Shown in pieces: positions 24,723 to 36,870 of a stretch of DNA of 64,000 nucleotides. The stretch covers positions 14,166,629 through 14,230,628 of the forward strand of contig CM028910.1 of NCBI GenBank assembly GCA_016801845.1, written 5' to 3'. This DNA comes from Polydactylus sextarius (Eukaryota > Chordata > Actinopteri > Polynemidae). Numbering within the stretch: position 1 is the stretch's first letter; the number at the start of each line of letters is the position of its first letter. The notes under the pieces are model-generated. The model was given only the letters and a program-made list of their open reading frames with translations. It was not told the DNA's origin and searched no databases. Position numbers and translations under genes: made by a program.

Positions 24723-25228
24723 CTGAAACAAAAAGAGCAGAAAGTTAGACAGAAAATGATCACCAATAATCAGTTATTACATGTATTATCATTTTAATTA
24801 TCAAACTTTCTTGAAAATGTGCCAGCAGACGTATAAATGCAGACACTTGTTTTTATTTTCACTTTATTGCAACGTTATATTGTTTATTTACTGTACCTTG
24901 TGTGTGTGTATGTGTGTGCATGCATGCATGTTTCTCAGAAAGAGATCTCATGGGTTTTGATTTAGTATGTTTGAAATAGACTCTGAAATACTGAAATATA
25001 CACTTGATGTCTCAGCAGCTGAGAAGGAGTCTAGAGAAGGTGCTATTGGCTACCCCACTCTTTAACCTGCTGCCTTTCTACACACACACGCTCACTTCAC
25101 TGTCGAGCACTGTAGTAATCAACACCCCAGCCCTCCTCATCTACCAGTCCCTCAGGAAAGTAGATCTTCACATCCTAGTGAAAGGATGAAGGGTCTGTAT
25201 GCATGTGTTTGTGTGAGTAAGTGAGTGA

Positions 25229-25238
<10 letters not shown>

Positions 25239-25259
<21 letters not shown>

Positions 25260-25260
25260 G
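25239..25260. repeat. (GA)n tract
   Basis: Short GA dinucleotide tract directly after a GTGTGT run. Confidence 0.9.
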
Positions 25261-25464
25261 GAGGGACATACACATTATTGGATACATACACACTTAGGTC
25301 TAGGTCACAGTCATAGCCAGCTTTTAGGACCAAACTTAATTAATATTCGAGCACCATACTAACCAGTTGCTGAGAGAAATAAGCAAAGAGACTCTCGTGA
25401 CTCTTGAAGTCCATCTCTACCCATATCCTGAAGTAGACTTCTCTGACAGGCTACAAAACACTTA

Positions 25465-25510
25465 TTTTAGTATTTAGCAGATGCTCTTATTCAAAGTGAC
25501 TTATATAATG
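25465..25510 (+). repeat. Fragment of a dispersed teleost repeat
   Basis: The segment TATTTAGCAGATGCTCTTAT followed by TCAAAGTGACTTAT matches a motif found in very many fish genomes (consensus like TTTAGCAGACGCTTTTATCC then AAAGCGACTTACA). A second diverged copy is at 58201-58252. I do not assign a repeat family name. Confidence 0.65.
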
Positions 25511-26846
25511 CAAAATGAGTGGAAAGGAATCCACTAAGTGCAAAGATGTAACAGCTTTAAACACAAGCTCATCAACACTGCACTAAATGTAAAGAATACA
25601 ATGTTAAGAATCATAGTATTCACTCAATAATAATTATAAAATTCACCAATAAGACAGAAAAAAGTGGAGGTTTACAGCATTATTCAATAATCCAACAAGC
25701 AGTTCTGATGGAGCATAAAGGCAGTGTAGAATACCCTGACATTTAAATCCTGGTTTGGATAATGTGACTAATAATGTCATTTATGAAACAACAGAAAAGT
25801 GCTTATGTACGTATATACATTAAGCTATTATAAGAAAAATGCTGTTTTTGTTTCTGAACAAGGCAACAGGGAGAGAATATCTACAGCTTGTGTTTGGACT
25901 GAGGATAAGACAAGGGACACAGAAAGGAAACGTAGCCTTAGAACAAAAAAAAAAAATCTCTACTAGAATACAATAATTTGTTAAGCTGGAGGTAGAGTGC
26001 TTTATATGAACGTTTATTTAGTTATTTAGACTTGAGTAAAGTGATTTCTACTACACTCACATCCCCATGCACAAGCTCTACATGGGCTTGAGAATATAAA
26101 GCTGTGGTGCATCGTGTGTGGGGGTATAGATGCTGGAGTGGGTGACCGTGTAAGCAGTAGAGGTCACTGTGACAACATGAGACGAGCTGAGATCATACGC
26201 ATACCCACTACAAACACACATACACACACACACACACACATACAGACAAACACACACACCACGCCTTTAACTCACACAGATACACTGCCACTATGCTACT
26301 ACCACCTGTGGAGATCAGTGTCTCACTACAGTCAGTCAGATGTGGCGCTGCAGCACGAATCACTAACAACAGATAAACACTTACGCACCTTGTTCTAGTT
26401 CTAGTTCTTGCTCTTGCTCATGTGCTGTCAACCTCGATGAGAACAGCTACTCCACAATCAACATAAAATACATTGTCACATATGTTTATATTGTGAAAAA
26501 AAAAAACAGAAAAAAATGAGATTTCTTTAGAAAATCCTGTCTGTACAGTTGTGTACAGCTATAATAAGCTAAATCAACTTACTCTTCACAGAGCATTGAT
26601 TATTCATTCATTATGTTTATTTGATTCAATAATCTTCTATTTATTTCTTTGTTACTTTCTATGTCTACATGGCCTTTTCTGTTCTTAAGTGGACATGCAG
26701 AAATGACACTATATGACATATTGATGAATACAACAACAAAATAATAGTAACTAATAAAAACAAAGGTCTTTTGTTCAAATTTGCCTGCAGTGGTAGTATG
26801 TATTAATGGTGAATTTGATTAAATTATCACATGGATTGTGTGGCAC

Positions 26847-26863
26847 CCTCTACTGGCTCTCCT
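26847..26863 (-). promoter_or_regulatory. CTCF-like motif
   Basis: Read on the minus strand, CCAGTAGAGGGTGCC resembles the CTCF core CCASYAGRKGGCRS with one core mismatch. Binding is not shown. Confidence 0.3.
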
Positions 26864-26972
26864 GATTTCTACATGTGAAACTTTGGCCGACTGAATCTTT
26901 ATGCACAATTTGTGAAATGATTTTAAGATTATGGTCTGAGTATGAATCACTGCAGATGTTTGTAATCTGGAA

Positions 26973-26973
26973 A

Positions 26974-27009
<36 letters not shown>
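26973..27009. repeat. (AC)n(AT)n compound microsatellite
   Basis: Short AC run passing directly into AT dinucleotides. Confidence 0.95.
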
Positions 27010-27016
<7 letters not shown>

Positions 27017-27083
27017 ACACTGCCACAATAAAACCTGACATCATTTTAAAATCTATTTTCAAAATCCTTACAAACCATTATTG

Positions 27084-27086
<3 letters not shown>

Positions 27087-27130
<44 letters not shown>

Positions 27131-27146
27131 CACACACACACACACA
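27087..27146. repeat. (AC)n microsatellite
   Basis: About 60 bp of AC units with one interruption, 77 bp after the preceding compound repeat. Confidence 0.96.
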
Positions 27147-28419
27147 AACATTAGCTCAGTGTGTAACCAGCAGATGAAAAGTGAACGTTGTTCAGTCTGC
27201 CAGTACTTATACGCAGATAATGAATCTGTAGTAGAGAATTACAACACATTACCAGCGCTCTCCCTTCCTGCTGCTTTTGTTAGTCCTTCAACATGGATAA
27301 GGTGCTTAGTGTTCTTTAGGAGGGACTGAGAGACAGACACACAAAAAGGAAAAGAGGGGGGATCTGACACAGAGAGAATTACATTAGCAAAAGCATTTCA
27401 GGGCAGAAAATAGGATTGAATTAATCTTTATCAAACATAGCCAAGAGCTGAGGGATCACACCCTGGTTGAAGCCAACCCAGCCTCTCAGTGTCTGGCCAC
27501 TGCCCTCTCATTGTTACAGTGACAAACACACAACCACTTAAACCAACTGGACTGGACTATTTGTTTCGAACTGATTAATTGATTCTCCGGTGTATACTCA
27601 CTGCAGCATTTCTGGGATTCACTACACAGGACAGTGCAATGATTTTCACTAACTTTTTGGTATCTGAATACAGCTGGGTAGAAAATGCTGTAATTGGGCT
27701 GACCTGATGCTGTAGGCTACACCTGTATAGGTTAAATCATTATTTACAAAATAAAAAAAACAAAAAAGTCTGGCTCAAATCCACAGATGTTTACCGCAGG
27801 TGAGCCTAGCCCGGACCTGCCAGTTAAAGTGTTATTAGGTCAGAAAACAAGGAAGCAGTTGGGAGCCAGAGGTGATGGCCGCTCCAGCTGTCATGCTAGT
27901 CCAGCCAGCCGGCGTGGACTCTGGGGCTCTGTGGCTAGATACACAGTAAACAATACTGATACAGACTGAGGGATCCCAATTTATCTTAAAATAGCTACAG
28001 TCTTATAAGAGAGTGTGTGTCCTGATAAAGATGTTTACCTCCAAAAGTGGAAAGGTGCATTTCAGTCAAAGCCTAAAGCCAAGTTAATTGATATTCTGAC
28101 TAAAAGACAAACTGCTCAGTTTTTCTTTCATTCTATCTTTTATCATTTTTCCTGTTATTAGTTTCCATTAGTCTCTCTTGAATATTATTTGAGATATTTC
28201 TTATTTAATAAATGGCATTCTCATATCATTCTGACAGCCACCACCCGCCTAAAGAAATCTATAATGTTCTAATAAGTATAAATACAGTCATTAGCAGAAC
28301 CAATCAGCAGACCAGATAATCCGAGAGGGAAGAGGAATGTGTGTGTGTCTGTATGTGTGTGTGTGTGTGGGGGGGGTGAGGGTGGGGTCAAATAGAGTGA
28401 CAGCAGTGGAAAAACCATT

Positions 28420-28700
28420 AATGTACTAAACCCCCTACTTTATGACTAAATTAAATATTCATGCACAATCTACCCAAAACCCATTTGCTAACATTTCCTC
28501 CAGAATTTACTTTTCATATTTGCTGATTGTTATCACACAGAAAAGAGAGAGTGAGAAAGTAAGAGGGGTGGGGGTGGGAGAGTAACTAAAATCCCAGCCA
28601 TCATTTTGTAGCTCATTTCAAATTAATTTAAAGTCAATATGGCTAAATTACACTGCCACAGCCACCATCCAATGTACGGTTTTCAGTTTTTAAAGGACAG
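28420..28700. promoter_or_regulatory. Candidate conserved noncoding element(s)
   Basis: Two AT-rich, non-repetitive blocks flank a purine-rich stretch. They include ATTAAATATTCATGCACAA, TTTGCTGATTGTTATCACAC and CAAATTAATTTAAAGTC. The texture resembles vertebrate developmental enhancers. No conservation data are available. Confidence 0.3.
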
Positions 28701-29941
28701 AATTCGAGGGACAGAAGGTGTGGGATGGAAATAACATTAAAAAAGAAGCTCCATTAGCAAGGAAATATTGTACTGTGTGGGGAGAAATATTTCCAGAAAA
28801 TGCATTACTACTCTCATTATTGTTATATCAATTATTATTTTCAAACTACTATTTCAATCACAGTGACTGTTATCACCATCATCAGACAATATACGTACAT
28901 AACATCCAACACTGAAAGTTCGTTATAGAAGTTATTCAAGCTCAAATGTGCAATAACTATAATAAAATAATAATTTTTGATCATTTGGTGAAAGCAGAAA
29001 CAAGCTCTAAACACTAACATTGAGATTAACATGAAGTTGATATGGTGGAGTCATTAGCAAAGTGATTTATTTAACTAACCAGCTGCCATGTTTCAACATT
29101 CACATGTATTTGATTGATACTTATGTTCTGTTCCTGGTCCCCAACTGTGATAAATCTGTTCACCAAGTTGAATAACTGGTCTGCAACTGTATCTGTTTCT
29201 TGTTTGGTACTGACCAGGTGAGGTACACTTTTGACAACTAAGTGGATAAGAGCGGTGGGAGAAAACTAAAGAAAACCAAAAGAATGAGATTTACTATTGC
29301 CTAAAGTGAAGGAAGACTGTGCTCCTGTAAAAGAAAGACCCCGTAGCTTGCTACCATCCACATTATATCTTTTATTGTTGGTCTTACTCTAGTTGTTTTG
29401 CTCATTGGTGGAGTTAATTAATGGGTTGACAAACAGGACTTCCACACGGGAGACTATTGTTCATTTTTCCATGTGAAAACCTTAGTCAAATTTTAATAAT
29501 TGTAACCTCCATCAACCTTAAAAATATTGTGTTAAACTAAACCACAATCTTTTCCTAAAACTAACCTAAATAGCTTTGAGCCTAAACTCAACAAAACTGT
29601 GACTGTGAACTGTGTGTGTAGGTTCAAGGACTTGAGCTGAAGGGAACTACTTCTCAATGTGTTCATCACTGATGACCCTTTAACCATAGAAGTAGTCATG
29701 TTATACACTGTTCATATAAAAATAATGATTCCAATAATGATTCCATTGTTTTACCTGAAATATACATTGTAGGTAACCAGTCTTTTGTCTGAAGGCAACA
29801 TTGATATTACAGCTTGGTAACCGCATCAATTACTATTGTGTGTTGTGATCAATTTTAGGCCCTTTCTCTTGCTCTGTTGATGAGGTCACAGGAAACAGAC
29901 GTCTGTATCCAGCTCCACTGATGTCCCCAGTGACTCATAAA

Positions 29942-29969
29942 CCCCCCCCCCCCCCCCCCCCCCCACCCC

Positions 29970-29998
<29 letters not shown>
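29942..29998. repeat. Poly(C) run joined to (AC)n
   Basis: 23 uninterrupted C bases, one A, five C, then about 28 bp of AC. The minus strand is a long G run able in principle to form a G-quadruplex or triplex. The length of such tracts is often mis-sequenced. Confidence 0.95.
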
Positions 29999-30003
<5 letters not shown>

Positions 30004-30106
30004 GATACACTAACACATAGAAACACTCCCATATCATGTATCCAGGGTCAGGTCAGGTCGATGGTTGATGGTTGTCAACAGCCTGACTCATCTTCTATCT
30101 TCTATC

Positions 30107-30108
<2 letters not shown>

Positions 30109-30171
<63 letters not shown>
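30109..30171. repeat. (CA)n microsatellite
   Basis: About 31 CA units, 110 bp after the poly(C)/(AC)n tract. Confidence 0.97.
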
Positions 30172-30176
<5 letters not shown>

Positions 30177-30984
30177 TGATCTGTAGCACTCCAGAGGTAA
30201 AAGGGGATCCTGCTTTCTGCTTTATCTGTGTGTCTAACTGCATCTTAGTCATCATCCCTTGGTAACAAAGAGGGGAGCTGAGGTAAGAATGAGCTAATGG
30301 TTTGAGCCTTTAAGGACATGTTTGGGTGTGGCTGTCTGGATGACTACATTTGAGCACATCACAATGTAAGAGGATTACAGGTGTGATTTTTTTTTACATT
30401 TTGAGCCCAATAATGTTTTTGTTGTTTATATAGATTTAGCCCAACAAAGACCAGTGGTAGAAAAAAAAACTGGAAAAAAAACCTATCATCTTAAATTCTC
30501 TCCTTCTGTGGAAAAATGTTTAATTGCTGATATAAATGTGATTGTTTCTCCACTTGCATGACAGTGTCAGGTAATGTGTGTTGTGGCATTGAGATGAGGA
30601 GAGAGGAGATGGAGCCGAGGCGATGGAGAGCAGGGTTTTGTTGCGTGACCAGGAGCCCTTGGTTAAAAATACAACAAACCAAATAAAAGATTTATTCCTT
30701 CTGAGAGCGGAGAGCAGCTTCCTCTTGAGAGATGGGAGAAGACAGCCGCGGCCACCAGCACAGGGCACACAGTCCTGCCTGCTGCTGCCGTTATTACACC
30801 CCCTCTGACACCGTGGACTGCGGTAATCTCATAATGTGCACAACAGCAGGCATGAACAGATAATACATATTGCTCATGCTGACACATGAATATGCAAACA
30901 TGCAGTCAAAGACACACATATACTGTATGTATATGGTCATATAGCCACACGCAGAGAGTTATTTCATACCATGCCAGTGACTTT

Positions 30985-31060
30985 TCTCATGGCAGTTAAA
31001 TGTTTCAATTCCATCTTGATTTCATTAAATATTGATGGAGACCAATTAAAAGAGCAGCTA
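30985..31060. promoter_or_regulatory. Candidate conserved noncoding element
   Basis: AT-rich non-repetitive block with TTTCATTAAATATTGATGG and ACCAATTAAAAG, next to a (CCT)n tract at 31076-31100. Regulatory role is a guess from composition. Confidence 0.22.
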
Positions 31061-31075
31061 AGCTGTGAGACCCCG

Positions 31076-31100
31076 CTCCTCCTCCTCCTCCTCCTCCTCC
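31076..31100. repeat. (CTC)n trinucleotide repeat
   Basis: About eight CTC units in tandem. The surrounding reading frame shows no gene. Confidence 0.92.
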
Positions 31101-31284
31101 TCTCTGTCACAGGCAGTCTGACAGGTCACCTGCTTTATAAAACAAGGACCCCATGAGTCTACGCTCTGTGACCACGGTGCTCCACTTGACTCTTTTCAAT
31201 ACTCAGACTTTTACTTTGAAAGCACAAACTTGGTGCAGTCGGCTGGCACAATGTTGTCAACGAGATGATAGGGAAATCTCTCTC

Positions 31285-31440
31285 TCTCTTTTTCATTTAC
31301 ATAAGCGCTGAACAAGATGCAAATGTGTTTTGGCTAAACAAAAAACAATAAACAGAGATGTTGGCTCTTTAAGGTCCTCTTGTGCAGAGATAATTACTAA
31401 TTGGTAAGCTCTCTGTGATGCATGGAGAGGAAACTGATGT
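31285..31440. promoter_or_regulatory. Candidate conserved noncoding element
   Basis: Non-repetitive stretch containing an octamer-like ATGCAAAT (on a GATGCAAATG core), AAACAATAAACA (forkhead/Sox-like) and GATAATTACTAATTGG (homeodomain-like). The motif mix is enhancer-like; activity is inference. Confidence 0.3.
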
Positions 31441-32494
31441 CTGTACACACTATAAAACAGATTTACTGTACATAAAATCCGTGTTGAAAAAATGCATTCA
31501 TGTGTTCAAAGTGCCGCTGTACGACAAACAAGGACTTTAATGTTGGAAATAAAAGTCACGTATAGAAAGGGCCGTAAAAAAACATTTTTGGACACACAGC
31601 ATCCAGAGCAAGAAGGAATCAGGCTTTTCTTGGACTGATCAAGACCTGAGTGACCTTCTAGCTTGACAATGTTTATTATAATAATTCATGAGGGTCTACA
31701 TCACAAATATCAATAGAAATGTATGTCAAAAAAACATCACAACAGATTCATTTTAGTAAAATGTGGGAACGATTTTATAAATTGAGTCCACAATATAACC
31801 TTTTTTCATAATAACCAAGGTGATTAGATAAAAAAATATATGTTTCATGTTTTCACTGTTTTAATCCTTTTTTTCTGGAGTAAAGCATTGTTTTGCATTA
31901 CATGATCACTCACCCATGGTTACATTTATGGTAATATCTAGTCTGGTTTTGAACTGCCTCACACAGTGCAGTCTGACTCCAGATGTTCACCGACCCCAAC
32001 CAAAGACTTCACAAGATGTTAACTACTTTTTGGCATTAAGGTCACACTGAACAAAGATTCTCATTTACTGGATGAACTCAATCACACCACTGCTCAGCTG
32101 GGGACCAGTGAGTATCTCTACACTATTACCTGGTGTATTGTGTAATTAAAGTGAGTAGAATTAATAACAATTAAACATACTTGTTTTAATTAAACACTGC
32201 ACCCTTAACGATGTGACACTTCACACATACCAACATCCAAATCCAATAACATTTGTTGAATCCATGAAGGCCTTTGACTTTTTATGTTGTCAAGTTGACT
32301 TTACACTTGAGGGCTGTGCTTCTCATTGACAGTCACATGTTGTTTTTGGGGCTGAGCCTGATGTGGACCACAGGGTAGAAACCCCTCGGCTACCCACACG
32401 ACACGCACGGCCCACGTTTCTCTGGTCAACCTGCTTGAAATGACTGTTATAAAAGTGACACCCAGCATCAGTTACTGGGAACATTAATGGTTTT

Positions 32495-32498
<4 letters not shown>

Positions 32499-32531
<33 letters not shown>
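32499..32531. repeat. (GT)n microsatellite
   Basis: About 16 GT units followed by an imperfect GT-rich tail. Confidence 0.95.
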
Positions 32532-32535
<4 letters not shown>

Positions 32536-33587
32536 CATGTGTGTTTGTACATTCATTCACAAAGGGTAACCTGAGAGCCCCTGCTGAGCCAACAGTTTCC
32601 TCAGTGACCTGGCAAGGAATCAATGACAACGTCTTCACATGGGGGACCAATCAATGGCTTGAAGACACTGATAGCATACTTGATACCTCAACACACAATT
32701 CCTCACACGCTTGCTCTCTCTCACACACACACACGCAGAAGGACTTTGTCCTAACATAATTTCCCCATTGGGCTGTGATTGACCCCTGCCTGATGGAGTG
32801 CAGGTGAAGTGACCTGATATTTACCAGAGAATGCTGAATCAATGCCCTCCCAGTGCCAGACACACAGTCAAGACAACCCTACAGCATTACTGAGCAGAGA
32901 TCAAAGCTTGGCTGTCCCAACGTTACTAGGTCCGATTACTGGACAAACACACTCACATTTTTCGTCTAGACTGAACTACTTAGTGTGAAGTTAATGTGAA
33001 AAAAGTGATTCAATACAAAGTTTTGTCTTTTTGATAAAGTTATTACATTGTCAGTGTGAATGAATACTGGTTTATAACAGGTCTTAGATCACAATAAGGA
33101 AGACAGACTGTTAGTGTCCCTGATCAACAAGTTTAAGAGGCCAGGATTTCCATTATGTGTGTGGTCTCTTTTTTTTATCTTTAGGAGACATTGCCAGTTG
33201 TATAGAGGAAAATCCACCTTGGTTTTATAGTTGAGTTTAGTTTTTTTTTATATATATTATGTTTTCCATCATTTTCTATTGGGGGCTTTAAATTAACTGT
33301 GAGAGATGGAAAATGAAAGTGAGATGCTTCCATATGGGACCTGCAGTTTCTTTTAGACGTGTCAAAAAAAAAAAAAACTTTTTCAAGGATTTTGCAACAG
33401 TAAACTTGAATGGAGCCTTGCCGATCCCCTTGTCTTCGGAGCGAACCTACAGGAGCATCAATTGACAAGACGTGAGGTTGAAAAGTTCACTCATCTTTCC
33501 CTGGGGCCTAATTGGAGCTGAAGGTCAGGAGACGTGTATGTTCCTATTGGTTTATTGCCTTTATGGATCCAACAAGACTGGTGAAAG

Positions 33588-33610
33588 TGTGTGTGTGTGT
33601 GTGTGTGTGT
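33588..33610. repeat. Short (GT)n microsatellite
   Basis: About 11 GT units. Confidence 0.9.
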
Positions 33611-34011
33611 ATGTACAAACTGTGAAACAATTCTTCCCTCTTGTGTCTTGTTGCCTTTTTCCATTTCAAAACTTGTTATTTTTTATTTTTTTATGATATA
33701 CCCCAAAACAAATTCAAATGTCTGTTATCTTCAAGTAACCAGACAGTGAGAGACATATTAGAAAAGAAATGAAACAAAATGTTGTGTGACTAAAGCGTTT
33801 TCTCCAGCACAACTTTTCCATTTAACCGAGTTCAATCATGTATCGGAATGAAGTGCTAAAAAGTTCTTTAAAGCTGAAAGAGGCTGGACTGCTGTGTTAC
33901 TGGTAATTAAGCGGGACAATAATTAGCTGCTAGTGGAGGAAAGAAAAGGAGAGTAAAAAACAGTTTGAGGGATGCACTCAAACACAAATGGAAGCAAACA
34001 AAATAACACTA

Positions 34012-34034
34012 CACACACACACACACACACACAC
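34012..34034. repeat. Short (CA)n microsatellite
   Basis: About 11 CA units. Confidence 0.9.
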
Positions 34035-36754
34035 AATTAAAACTGCAAGATGCGAGACATGAGTGTGTCTCTTCTCCATGTTAAAACAGACAACATCGTC
34101 TCCAGATGTTGATGGGTGGACCAGATGGATGTGCTGTCTGGTAACTTGTAATCACAGCTTAGAACAAGAACAGAACTGAGAAGAAAAAAAATTAAAACAG
34201 ATCTAGATTAAAAAAATAAGATCAATTTTTTTTTTCCCACATTTTTTTTTGTTATGAATAGTGTCCATTGAAGTGCATTGCAGGCAGTCAAGTAACTCTG
34301 CTCTCAGCACTTTTTACCACACTGAAGCAATTTTCTCCCCTTCGAGTGCTTCGAGTGCTGCGCAGGCTTGTTGTCATTGGTTTTCCTGGCTACACATCTG
34401 AAGTATCCACATTCAATTTTGCAGTCTATAGACACCGGGATGGCCCTGTGAACACAACAAGCACATCCAAATGCCACGATGCAGGGTGACACACACACAG
34501 CCTCAGGATGTGCTGAGTCGCTACAGCCTCAGTCAATTCTTTAACTTTCAGAGGAAAGTCTGGTCCTGTTTCTGTGTCCACACTCACAGTCTCACAGACT
34601 CTGAGGCAAGTTCTGGTCATTGAAGGTTTAGGTTTGTCTCTCCTGTCAAATGATCAAGTGTCTGAGGGATCACTTGTAAAATTTCTGAGCCCTATTATTC
34701 CCACTTTTTGTAAGTTTTTCGGCTTCAGTCTGGCAGTCGGTTTTTTCATGCCGACAGTGACAAAAAGAAATAACTCAAAGTGCATTGTGTTGGAGATTAC
34801 CAAGTAAAGTCCAAAAGCATAAACAAAGATAAACAAACATCCTAACAGAAAAAAAAATAGTCACGTAATATTAAACAAACAAAAATTAACTATTTAAAAA
34901 TGACCTCTTTGTCTCCCTGTGAGGGAAGAGTCTGGAATGTGCTGCTACTGCTGCAGAAGTTCAGGACACCAGTCACAAAACAAACTAAAAAAGTCCATAG
35001 AGCCCAGAAGGTCAGGTCTAGATGAAGATGTTTTTTACATTATTTACAAGGCATACAGTGACTTTCATATGCCTATCATAAAGAATACACTATTTTTGAT
35101 GGGGGGGGAGACAAGAATGTTCAACATATATGGTTAAATATGATAATATATGGTTATAAACTGGTACAGTTTGTCATGCATTACATACATGCATTTAGGC
35201 TTAACGGGTCTTCTCTTAAAAGCTTTTTTTCCTTTTTTTTTTTTTTTGAGTCCATACAGTAGGGGTCAATTACGTTAGTTAAAAATGTTGCAGACGAAGA
35301 CTATAGGCAGGGAGACAAGTGGGATGAGAAATTAGATAATAAAAAGTAGCTGGAGCAGGACGATGACTCATTTGAAGAGGACAAACACAAGATGAAACTG
35401 CTCACAAGCAGCACAGTGAAGGAGTGAGGGAAAGTTACGCTGTACGGTATGTCTTTCTCTCTCGCTTTCTCTTCCTCACTCTGTCAGGAAAGGGTCAGCC
35501 TGCTGCCAACGCTGTGGGACTTGGAACGTAAAAATCAATTTAACATCCGAGCTAAACAAAGCTGCATTGACCATTGCTGGCTTATGGCCAGTTCCATTAG
35601 CTTTGTGAGTATGTGAGTGTTTGCGAACAGGGCCCGGTCAGGAGGTTGAGCGGTGCTGTTGGGGAGCATGCCTGGTCTACTCATGTATAACCTGTGTGTG
35701 AAGACATTGAACAAGACAGGGACAGCTGCCAGAATAAGATCTTATACGCGGCATCGCCTTTCTGCTGATTGCTGAGAATCTTGAGGCATGTGTGTTTCCC
35801 AAGACAGACGATAACCGAGCTATCAGTCTCATTCAAGCAAGAAAAGTGGACAGGCGGACAACTTTAAGGTAGAAAAACATCTAGATAGAAAATACACACA
35901 AACTAAAAGCAGCTGATCAAAATGCTGCTGATATTACAGAACTTGTTCATAAAGTGAGTTGGGATGTGTTGCTGGTCGTCTGCACAGTGCAGACGTGCAA
36001 GCTTATGGGCAGTAAACTCACCACATTGTTCTTCAAATACTAGATATTTAAATACTGTACTCCTTTTGAGTAGTGTGACAACCAAATAAATGTTCTCCAC
36101 CTCCTCTTTGTGTAAAAAAGAAACCAACATCATATGTGAGTCCCCTACAGTGTTCACAGTCCACATGCTACTTTGAGGGAGACAAAGAGAAAGAAGCCCC
36201 ACTTCCACTACGAGGCCTTTCACCTACCTCAGCTACCTCATATAATAAATGAGTGTCTCACTATGGGAGGAATATTACCCACCTACTTCTCTATTGAGGG
36301 TGTGTCAGGTGGCCAACCCCTTCACAATGTATGGTGACTGCGTCTCTGTGGGCCTACCACCTGCAAAGATGGATTAAGCATTTGAGCTGAGCTTGCCCGG
36401 CAGAGGTAGCAATATTTTTTCATCTAATGTAACAATTTATTGTGGAATGATCCAGATTTTTACGAAATTAATATGCTCTACATTTTCTGTGACAAGCTGT
36501 TACTCTACTCTGACAGAATCCTTATTGTTAATGAGAAGTGGAGCCTCCCTGTAGCCTTGGCCCAGCTCCTCCCCACCTCCATCAGGCCTAGTTTCCCTTC
36601 ACTTGCAGTTCTGATCTTACACTGTCCGGGCACCTCAGTCAAGGTCTCCCCTCCTCTCAGGAGTCTCTTTTCCTCTTCTGAGATAAAACAAACAAGAAAA
36701 CAGTCATTTGACGCATCTGTAATCACCTTAGCTATATCCGCTGGAACTGAGGGC

Positions 36755-36870
36755 TTTTAATTTGCCGTGCTTTTAATTTGTTTTCACAGCAGTTTCAAGC
36801 AAATTGAATTTGTTAATTAAAGCAGCAAAATGAAATGCTGAGCATTATTGACGAGATGCTAATTGGGTTA
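36755..36870. promoter_or_regulatory. Candidate conserved noncoding element
   Basis: A duplicated GCTTTTAATTTG is followed by AAATTGAATTTGTTAATTAAA and GAGATGCTAATTGGG. It is AT-rich, non-repetitive and full of ATTA cores. Only cross-species alignment could confirm it. Confidence 0.3.

Noticed and set aside
36440..36760. 106-codon plus-strand frame and overlapping minus-strand frames
   Set aside because: No recognisable protein and no splice signals; codon pattern looks random.
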